The notes under the pieces are model-generated. The model had not been told where the DNA came from, searched no databases, and was given only the letters and a program-made list of their open reading frames with translations. Below are positions 44,927-50,392 of a DNA stretch of 64,000 nt, in pieces. The DNA comes from Zongyangia gallinarum. Lineage in GTDB: Bacteria; Bacillota; Clostridia; Oscillospirales; Ruminococcaceae. The stretch covers positions 1 to 64,000 of the forward strand of contig CAJFQY010000007.1 in the NCBI GenBank assembly GCA_904419315.1. The letters run 5' to 3'. Position 1 is the first letter of the stretch. Each line of letters begins with the position of its first letter. The position numbers and the translations under genes were made by a program.

Positions 44927-44938
44927 TTAAACGTGAAA

Positions 44939-44966
44939 AAATTGCGGGAAAGATCCCGCTGCAATT
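44939..44966 (-). terminator. Hairpin between feoA and feoB
   Basis: Stem TTGC..CGGGA with TCCCGCAA followed on the minus strand by TTTTTT; overlaps the feoA stop codon. May reduce read-through from feoA into feoB. Confidence 0.75.
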
Positions 44967-45186
44967 ATTCAACAATAATGTTCTCTGCGTCGCCTTTCCG
45001 AATAGAAAGCTCATAGCCGCGAACGGTAATTTCCACCGGGTCACCCAGCGGAGCTACTTTGCGGACAAAAATAGAGGTGCCTTTGGTAATGCCCATATCC
45101 ATAATTCGGCGTTTGAGAGCACCTTCGCCACCCAGTTTTTTGACGGTCACAGTTTCTCCGCATTTTGTCTGTTTCAGCGTTTTCAT
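44965..45186 (-). CDS. feoA: FeoA family protein (first copy upstream of feoB)
   Basis: 73-residue SH3-like FeoA protein that supports FeoB. Core: ETVTVKKLGGEGALKRRIMDMGITKGTSIFVRKVAPLGDPVEITVRGYELSIRKGDAENIIVE (split here; hallmark LGDPxEI and LRxxDA-like ending). Start ATG 45186 is 6 bases after GAGGGG; ATG 45189 is too close to it. Preceded by a second feoA-like gene. Confidence 0.92.
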   Translation of the reverse strand: MKTLKQTKCGETVTVKKLGGEGALKRRIMDMGITKGTSIFVRKVAPLGDPVEITVRGYELSIRKGDAENIIVE

Positions 45187-45231
45187 CATTATCCCCTCTT
45201 TCATTTAGTTATAATGGAAGGCCGGCATCTC

Positions 45232-45441
45232 TCAAATCATGATGCGATTCGCCATACTTTTACTCAACGCAACTCTCGTGTCTTTCACATTGACAATCAA
45301 GTTACCACCGATTTGGGAGACAACAGTGACGTCTCCGCCTTCAACAAAACCCAGACTTTCAAGAAAACGGCGGACTTCATCCTTACCGTTGATCTTTTTG
45401 ACTGTGTTTCTTTCTCCTGAGGCAGCCATTGTTAACGGCAT
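45232..45441 (-). CDS. feoA: FeoA domain protein (second copy)
   Basis: 69-residue FeoA-type protein. Features: DEVRRFLESLGFVEGGDVTVVSQIGGNLIVNVKDTRVALSKSMANRIMI, where the second half GGNLIVNVKDTRVAL replaces the LGDPVEI pattern, as in the common two-feoA arrangement of clostridia. GGAGGG precedes the ATG. First gene of feoA-feoA, directly behind a promoter with three operator dyads. Confidence 0.88.
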   Translation of the reverse strand: MPLTMAASGERNTVKKINGKDEVRRFLESLGFVEGGDVTVVSQIGGNLIVNVKDTRVALSKSMANRIMI

Positions 45442-45466
45442 AACTAAAAATCACCCTCCTTTAAAA

Positions 45467-45484
45467 AGCTAGGAATAACTAACT
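45467..45484. promoter_or_regulatory. DtxR-type operator, feoA box 3
   Basis: AGCTAG (45467-45472), six bases, CTAACT (45479-45484); one mismatch to the dyad consensus. Nearest to the feoA start. Confidence 0.5.
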
Positions 45485-45499
45485 GTTAACTAAAGTTGA

Positions 45500-45517
45500 G
45501 GTAAGCGATGACTAACC
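45500..45517. promoter_or_regulatory. DtxR-type operator, feoA box 2
   Basis: GGTAAG (45500-45505), six bases, CTAACC (45512-45517); flanks extend the dyad to GAGGTAAG/CTAACCTC, very close to classic DtxR sites. Confidence 0.7.
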
Positions 45518-45531
45518 TCATTCCGGAAATA

Positions 45532-45560
45532 AGTTTACATCGGCTAACTCATTTTGTCAA
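45532..45560 (-). promoter_or_regulatory. feoA promoter overlapped by operator box 1
   Basis: Minus-strand TTGACA (45555-45560), 17 bases, TAAACT (45532-45537). The -10 and spacer overlap a dyad AGTTTA (45532-45537), six bases, CTAACT (45544-45549). Boxes 1, 2 and 3 have centres 32-33 bases apart, three helical turns. Confidence 0.7.
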
Positions 45561-45720
45561 GGGTTGGAAAGAATTTTTTGGTCAATAATTAAGAAAAAGC
45601 TTTTGCATCTTGCGATGATTGTGACAGTATGATAAAATTGTAATCATATTGGTATCAAAATTTTTGTATAGAATGTCAGAAAGGTGAAACCTATAATTCA
45701 ATAAAGAAGGAATAAGAACA

Positions 45721-46104
45721 ATGAAAATTCAAGAATCAGCAGAGAACTACCTAGAAACCATACTGATCCTCAAAGAGAAGAAAGGAGTGGTACGCTCGAT
45801 TGATATCGTCCATTATATGAATTTTTCCAAGCCTAGTATCAGCCGAGCCGTGAACCTTCTCAAAGATAATGGTTATATCACCATTGACAAAGACGGATGG
45901 ATTGAACTGACACAATCAGGGCTGGAGATTGCACAACGAATCTATGAACGCCATCGGCTGATGACGGAATGGTTGGTGACTTTGGGAGTGTCGGAGGAGA
46001 CCGCGGCTCAGGACGCCTGTCGTATTGAACATGATATCAGTGATGAGACCTTTGAATGCCTGAAAGCACATATTTTATATCGAAAGGAAAAAGAAGAGAA
46101 ATAG
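45721..46104 (+). CDS. DtxR/MntR-family metal-dependent regulator (iron-type)
   Basis: Winged-helix metalloregulator of 127 residues, lacking the C-terminal SH3/FeoA domain. N-terminal SAENYLETILILKEKKG, recognition helix SKPSISRAVNLLKDNGYI, and dimer/metal domain HRLMTEWLVTLGV..ACRIEHDISDE. The residue at the MntR Glu99 position is Cys (Cys100-x2-Glu103-His104), matching the iron-sensing DtxR/IdeR pattern rather than MntR. Divergent from feoA-feoA and upstream of the DUF2325 gene; AAGAAGGA precedes the ATG. No dyad was seen before its own start. Confidence 0.88.
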   Translation: MKIQESAENYLETILILKEKKGVVRSIDIVHYMNFSKPSISRAVNLLKDNGYITIDKDGWIELTQSGLEIAQRIYERHRLMTEWLVTLGVSEETAAQDACRIEHDISDETFECLKAHILYRKEKEEK

Positions 46105-46177
46105 AAAATCTGTCAAAGTTTTTCGGTGATGGACCTTTCAGAAAGAGATTTTGTATTCGTTTGCTAGAAAAATAGGA

Positions 46178-46229
46178 TTGACAAGAAAAAAGTTATATGA
46201 TATCGTTTAGTTAGCGATTGCTAACTAAA
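46178..46229 (+). promoter_or_regulatory. DUF2325 promoter with perfect DtxR-type operator
   Basis: TTGACA (46178-46183), 17 bases, TATCGT (46201-46206). Overlapping the -10 is a perfect 10-bp inverted repeat, TTTAGTTAGC (46206-46215), GATT, GCTAACTAAA (46220-46229), the best copy of the operator family. Confidence 0.8.
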
Positions 46230-46248
46230 TATGATAGGAGGAATGAAA

Positions 46249-46548
46249 GTGAGCATTGTCATCATTGGCGGCAATGAGCGGATGGAATGCCAGTACAAAC
46301 AGATTTGTAAAAAATTTGGATGCAAAGCTAAAGTATTTACAAAGATGCCTGCGGATTTTAAAAAGCAGATTGGCTGTCCGGATCTTATGGTCCTTTTTAC
46401 CAACACTGTGTCTCATAAGATGGTTGGTTGTGCTTTGCAGGAAGCCAATCGAAAAAATTCTGTTGTTGCCCGCTGCCACAGCAGCAGTGCTTGTGCGCTG
46501 AAGGAACTGCTGAGCAACCATTGTCGCTGTGAAACTACTGCTGGATAG
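46249..46548 (+). CDS. DUF2325 domain protein, iron-regulon member
   Basis: About 99-residue protein of the DUF2325 family: IVIIGGNERMECQYKQICKKFGCKAKVF at the N-terminus, then PDLMVLFTNTVSHKMVGCALQEANRKN and CHSSSACALKELL. Seven cysteines are present in a short chain. Start GTG 46249 is placed 7 bases after AGGAGG; the ATG at 46243 is only 1 base from it. Biochemical function unknown. The operator on its promoter ties it to the DtxR-type regulator and so to iron supply. Confidence 0.8.
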   Translation: MSIVIIGGNERMECQYKQICKKFGCKAKVFTKMPADFKKQIGCPDLMVLFTNTVSHKMVGCALQEANRKNSVVARCHSSSACALKELLSNHCRCETTAG

Positions 46549-46586
46549 AAGATCAAAGGAGCATAGCTCTTTATTTTTTAGCATAT

Positions 46587-46604
46587 AGTTAGCCAAAACT
46601 AACT
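46587..46604. promoter_or_regulatory. DtxR-type operator upstream of DUF3793-flavodoxin
   Basis: AGTTAG (46587-46592), six bases, CTAACT (46599-46604), 13 bases before the start codon and overlapping a TATAGT -10-like element (46584-46589). Confidence 0.75.
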
Positions 46605-46617
46605 GATGGAGGAATGA

Positions 46618-47220
46618 ATGAACCATACTTTGGATCACCTGTTAGCGTTTCATTGTGGACCTACTTTGGCAGGAATTAAGCCGGCGAACCTTCTTTCACT
46701 AGATCAAGCCGCCTATCCCGATCTCAACGATCAGATCCAGAAATACAACTATTTTCTAGGCCAATGTGGGCTGCAATTTGAAATTATGTGCAGATGCAAA
46801 GGCCACTGGTTACTTCTGGTTTTCCGTAGAGAGATGTTGGAAAAAAGTCTGCAAGGAAACAACGTCCGGATCATACTTCAACAGACGGGATATCCTTTAC
46901 AGGAAGGTGTAAATGGCTGGATTACCCACTTAAAAAAACGTCTTAGTTCCTGCGGTGGATTTCCTCATGAAATTGGACTGTTTTTAGGATATCCCATTGA
47001 GGATGTATTGGGATTCCAGGAAAAACAGGGCAAGGATTATCTGTTGTGCGGGCATTGGAAGGTGTATGCAAATCCGGAAAAGGCAAAGCGTCTATTTGAA
47101 CGATATGACCGCTGTAGGAAAGCAATCTACAGACGGGTAGAACAGGGAGATTCAATTATAAGGGTATTTTGTGGTGCGCATTCTGAATATGTCTTGAAAG
47201 AGGCATGCAGATACGCATAA
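46618..47220 (+). CDS. DUF3793 family protein
   Basis: 200-residue cytosolic protein of the DUF3793 family. Signatures: LAFHCGPTLAGIKPANLLSL at the N-terminus, QQTGYPLQEGVNGWITHLKKRL, and FPHEIGLFLGYPIEDVLGF followed by GHWKVYANPEKAKRLFERYDRCRKAIYRRV. Function unknown. It is followed after 31 bases by a flavodoxin, and its start is preceded by GGAGG and the iron-type operator. The invariant His/Cys and PHEIGLFLGYP block could be an active or metal site, which is inference. Confidence 0.85.
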   Translation: MNHTLDHLLAFHCGPTLAGIKPANLLSLDQAAYPDLNDQIQKYNYFLGQCGLQFEIMCRCKGHWLLLVFRREMLEKSLQGNNVRIILQQTGYPLQEGVNGWITHLKKRLSSCGGFPHEIGLFLGYPIEDVLGFQEKQGKDYLLCGHWKVYANPEKAKRLFERYDRCRKAIYRRVEQGDSIIRVFCGAHSEYVLKEACRYA

Positions 47221-47251
47221 ACATTCTTTAATATAGAAAGGAAGAAAAATA

Positions 47252-47683
47252 ATGAGCAAAATGGCAGTGATTTATTGGTCCCAGACAGGAAATACCCAGA
47301 TGATGGCCCAGGCCATCATGGAGGGTGCAGTACAGGCAGGCGTGGAAGCGGAGCTGTTTACCGTATCTGAAATTGCGCCGGAACAAGCCGCTACCTATGA
47401 TTTGCTGGCGTTAGGCTGCCCGGCTATGGGGGCAGAAGTTTTGGAAGAGGAGGAGTTTGAGCCGTTTTTTACCGCGCTTGAGGACTCTCTTTCTGGAAAG
47501 AAAGTTATGCTTTTTGGCTCCTATGGATGGGGAGATGGTGAATGGATGAGAAATTGGCAGGATAGAGTGACAGATGCCGGCGCTGTGCTTTTCCAGGGTG
47601 AGGGACTTATCCTCAACGAGACGCCGGATGAGGCAGGATTAGAAACATGCAAAAGTTGGGGCAAGGAATTTGCCGGCCAGTAA
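47252..47683 (+). CDS. Flavodoxin
   Basis: FMN electron carrier of 143 residues that can replace ferredoxin when iron is scarce. FMN phosphate loop YWSQTGNTQMMAQ, the WG loop (GSYGWGDGEWM, with aromatic stacking residues) and the LALGCPAMGAEVLEE segment are present. AGAAAGGAAG precedes the ATG. Second gene of a DUF3793-flavodoxin pair under an iron-type operator, which fits induction on iron limitation. Confidence 0.93.
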   Translation: MSKMAVIYWSQTGNTQMMAQAIMEGAVQAGVEAELFTVSEIAPEQAATYDLLALGCPAMGAEVLEEEEFEPFFTALEDSLSGKKVMLFGSYGWGDGEWMRNWQDRVTDAGAVLFQGEGLILNETPDEAGLETCKSWGKEFAGQ

Positions 47684-47721
47684 TCATAGAAGGAATGGTT
47701 TCCTTTTTATAACTCTGTGTA

Positions 47722-47759
47722 AAAAAGCGCTTGGAATTTGAGAATTCCAAGCGCTTTTT
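47722..47759 (+). terminator. Terminator after flavodoxin
   Basis: Seventeen-base perfect stem (47722-47738 with 47743-47759), loop TGAG, T tract. Confidence 0.9.
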
Positions 47760-47890
47760 CTTATATCGCGCTCAACGCGGTGGAAAAACTTCAAATAGAA
47801 AAAATCTGCGGTGCACGAATTGCTCACCGCCGGTGTAGGAAGTGTTGACAAAATAGATATCCACTGAAAACGCGAGTGAAAAGGCAAAAG

Positions 47891-47931
47891 AAAAAACTGA
47901 ACCCGGAACGCAGATTGCGTCCAGGCTCAGC
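47891..47931 (-). terminator. Terminator of tRNA-Thr
   Basis: On the minus strand a bulged 15-bp stem (CTGAGCC... / ...GGGTTCAG) followed by TTTTTTCTTTT, just after the tRNA. Confidence 0.65.
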
Positions 47932-47935
47932 CTGA

Positions 47936-48011
47936 TGGAGCTACTGACCGGATTCGAACCGGTGACCTGCTGATTACGAATCAGCTGCTCTACCGACTGA
48001 GCCACAGTAGC
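47936..48011 (-). tRNA. tRNA-Thr (CGT)
   Basis: Cloverleaf folds by eye on the minus strand: acceptor GCTACTG/CAGTAGC, D arm GCTC/GAGC, anticodon loop TTCGTAA (anticodon CGT, reads ACG), T arm ACCGG-TTCGAAT-CCGGT, discriminator T and encoded CCA. Confidence 0.95.
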
Positions 48012-48028
48012 AGATAGATTGCTATACT

Positions 48029-48057
48029 ATTATAATAATTCTGTGAAATTCCGTCAA
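48029..48057 (-). promoter_or_regulatory. Promoter of tRNA-Thr
   Basis: TTGACG (48052-48057), 17 bases, TATAAT (48029-48034) on the minus strand. Confidence 0.8.
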
Positions 48058-48317
48058 GTCTTAGATAAATCTACTTGAAATGAAAATTATTTTGAAAATT
48101 ATATATATTATGGTAATATATTACAGGTCCATATTTCATCCGAAACGGAATTTTCAAATTTTGTTCTTTAAATATGATGAAATAATTGGTTATTTATAGT
48201 ATAATGAGAACATCTGTAGGATTTAGATAAGTTCCATAGAGGATTTTCTGTGGAGAAAATGAATTTGCAAAAATAATGGACGTTTGTCCAATCGAAATAA
48301 AAGGATGGATTTAACTT
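48058..48317. other. AT-rich region before the SGNH hydrolase gene
   Basis: No gene is seen. It should carry the promoter for the rightward SGNH-DUF4358 genes; a TATAAT occurs at about 48199-48204 (TATAGTATAATGAGA), with a weak upstream partner. Confidence 0.4.
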
Positions 48318-49250
48318 ATGGCATATAAAAAGCCTGTTTATATTAATAGAGGAAGAAAGAACTTTTCGGATGCGGTCCCCATTTTATTATTTCTATTACT
48401 AGCTATCATCTTAGCGGCGGGTATTGCCCTTGTGTGGCAGCACCAACAGGAAAAGGGAAAGCAACTCTTGGCACAGTCTAACTCTTCAAGTAGCAGTAGC
48501 CTGCCGGCTGTCATTGAAAGTAAGGAGAGCAGCAGTTCTTCTATAACCAGTGATAGTGAATCAGCTTCTAGCAATAGTCAACAGAGCACAGAATCCAGCA
48601 GCAACTTAGAAACAGTTGTTACGGCGGATCAAGTAGTGTTTGGCGAACCAATTCCAGAAAGCTCAAGGGTCAAATCGGAATATTTTGATGATGCCCTATT
48701 CATCGGAGATTCTATTTCCCAGGGAATCGAATTGTATCAGATGATGGATAACGCCACCGTATTGGCGGACCGCGGTCTAAATCCGCAGACGATTTTTACC
48801 AAAGCAGTGGTAAAAGATGCCTCGGGCAATGAGGTAACCGTAGTCGACGCGCTAAAGGACTATCAGCCTCAGAAAGTGTATGTCATGCTGGGAGCCAATG
48901 GCCTTGGTTGGCTAAATAAAGATCAGTTTATTAGTGATTACAGCCGATTGGTGGATGTAATCAAGCAGACATATCCTAATGCAAAGATCTATATCCAGTC
49001 TGTTCTTCCGGTGACACAGAAATACGAAGATGAAAAGCCCGAAATGGCAAATTCCAAGATTGATGATTATAATGCAGCAATTCTGTCAATGACAAAGGAC
49101 AAGCAAGTTTATTATGTCAATGTAGCCGAGGCATTCAAAGACGATACAGGGGCATTACCCGACGATGCCAGTCCAAAAGATGGTATGCATTTTGGAGCTG
49201 AGTATTATCAAAAATGGTTTGATTATTTAAAAACACATACAGTACAGTAA
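48318..49250 (+). CDS. Membrane-anchored SGNH/GDSL hydrolase
   Basis: 310-residue protein: basic N-terminus, one membrane helix (about 20-40, PILLFLLLAIILAAGIALVW), a Ser-rich linker (about 54-96), then an extracellular SGNH hydrolase. Catalytic blocks: FIGDSISQG (Ser132), LGANGLGW (Asn of block III) and DGMHFGAEYY (Asp-x-x-His). Such enzymes deacylate surface polysaccharides or lipids. AAGGATGG precedes the ATG. First of three co-directional genes with DUF4358 and a small membrane protein. Confidence 0.87.
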   Translation: MAYKKPVYINRGRKNFSDAVPILLFLLLAIILAAGIALVWQHQQEKGKQLLAQSNSSSSSSLPAVIESKESSSSSITSDSESASSNSQQSTESSSNLETVVTADQVVFGEPIPESSRVKSEYFDDALFIGDSISQGIELYQMMDNATVLADRGLNPQTIFTKAVVKDASGNEVTVVDALKDYQPQKVYVMLGANGLGWLNKDQFISDYSRLVDVIKQTYPNAKIYIQSVLPVTQKYEDEKPEMANSKIDDYNAAILSMTKDKQVYYVNVAEAFKDDTGALPDDASPKDGMHFGAEYYQKWFDYLKTHTVQ

Positions 49251-49265
49251 TGGAGGATGAAGAGA

Positions 49266-49820
49266 ATGAAAAAAACAATCACTTTACTCATGGTGACATG
49301 CTTGCTTGTCATGGCGATTTTTGCTGGTTGCGGAACAAGTAAAGATTCCGAAAGTCAGTCTGGTACGACATCTGGTGAAAATGCCAGCGGGCAGTCTTCT
49401 ACAGCATCTAATGAAAGTACAAAGCAACAGACTACGACGACTGATATCGCTCAAAAGCTTATGGATGGAATTACCTTTGACGATGAGTTGATCCAGCTGG
49501 AGGGCGATAGGATGACCACCCAGTATGATGAAATTAATGCGGACGATCTGGAAGAATACACCGTGTATGTTAGCTCCTCTGGCGCCACGCCTGAAGAAGT
49601 AGCTGTATTCAAGCTCAAAGAAGGCGGAGACGCACAGGCTCTGGAAGACGCAATCGACAGTCGTGTACAGGATCAAAAAGACGGTTTTGTAGATTATGTT
49701 CCGGAGGAAATGCCAAAGCTGGAGAATTGCGCAATCCTTCACCAAGGCAATTACTATGCACTGGTTGTGGCAGGGGATTCCTCAGGAGCCCAGGACATAT
49801 TTGACGGCTGCTTTGCATAA
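49266..49820 (+). CDS. DUF4358 lipoprotein
   Basis: 184-residue secreted lipoprotein. Signal peptide with lipobox (TLLMVTCLLVMAIFAGCG, lipidated Cys about 22), a Ser/Thr/Gly-rich spacer, then a DUF4358 domain (DIAQKLMDGITFDDELIQL, YVSSSGATPEEVAVFKLKEGGDAQALEDAI, NYYALVVAGD). ATG 49266 is chosen because GGAGG lies 9 bases upstream; ATG 49257 is only 1-2 bases from it. DUF4358 proteins often lie beside SGNH/acyltransferase surface-modification genes, as here with the SGNH hydrolase. Confidence 0.82.
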   Translation: MKKTITLLMVTCLLVMAIFAGCGTSKDSESQSGTTSGENASGQSSTASNESTKQQTTTTDIAQKLMDGITFDDELIQLEGDRMTTQYDEINADDLEEYTVYVSSSGATPEEVAVFKLKEGGDAQALEDAIDSRVQDQKDGFVDYVPEEMPKLENCAILHQGNYYALVVAGDSSGAQDIFDGCFA

Positions 49821-49852
49821 GAAAGAAAGTATGGTATAAAGGGGGGAGACGG

Positions 49853-50203
49853 ATGCAGGTCGAATGCTGGTCGGTAATTTTAATAGTCTTGGCAATTTGT
49901 GTAGTCTACTTGAAAGCCCATAAAAACCAGTACGCTTTTACGGTTTTGCCCCTTTGTGTCCTGCCCCTTTTTCATATTATGAGCCTTCCATTGGCTCAAT
50001 GGATCCATCCTTGGTGCCCTTTAAATTATAATGAGATATTTATCGGCATTGATGTTATCGGCTTGGCATTGTCTACGTTGCTTCTCTATATTTCGTCTAA
50101 AAATATTAAGAATAAAAAGGCACGCATCGGCTTTTTGGTCTGTAGTGTTTTGTTCAATGTGATCTTGTCCGTAGTGCTGATTGAAAGCAACATTATCTAT
50201 TGA
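49853..50203 (+). CDS. Hypothetical small membrane protein
   Basis: 116-residue membrane protein, not recognised. Three or four hydrophobic helices: VILIVLAICVVYL, FTVLPLCVLPLFHIMSL, IFIGIDVIGLALSTLLLYI and IGFLVCSVLFNVILSVVLI. AAAGGGGG precedes ATG 49853. Third gene after the SGNH hydrolase and DUF4358 lipoprotein, ended by a strong terminator. Confidence 0.7.
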   Translation: MQVECWSVILIVLAICVVYLKAHKNQYAFTVLPLCVLPLFHIMSLPLAQWIHPWCPLNYNEIFIGIDVIGLALSTLLLYISSKNIKNKKARIGFLVCSVLFNVILSVVLIESNIIY

Positions 50204-50210
50204 TTGTTAT

Positions 50211-50244
50211 AAAAATACGCCCGCAGTTGAGCGGGCGTATTTTT
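50211..50244 (+). terminator. Terminator of the SGNH-DUF4358 operon
   Basis: Fourteen-base perfect stem (50211-50224 with 50231-50244) followed by T tract, 8 bases after the last stop. Confidence 0.9.
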
Positions 50245-50286
50245 TTGATAGAAATGCATATTTATCTAAATAGAGTCAAAAATATA

Positions 50287-50346
50287 TTGACAAAAAAATA
50301 ACAATCTTGTATAATGAAACTGCAAAGATTGTTATTAAATTAACAA
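50287..50346 (+). promoter_or_regulatory. adhE promoter with Rex-like operator and dyad
   Basis: Consensus promoter TTGACA (50287-50292), 17 bases, TATAAT (50310-50315). Downstream, TTGTTA (50329-50334), six bases, TAACAA (50341-50346) is one base from the clostridial Rex site. A longer inverted repeat, AATAACAATCT (50297-50307) with AGATTGTTATT (50326-50336), straddles the -10. Confidence 0.7.
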
Positions 50347-50392
50347 TCCCAAGAAAACAATCACAACACTGTTAATTTAGGAGGACAAGAAC

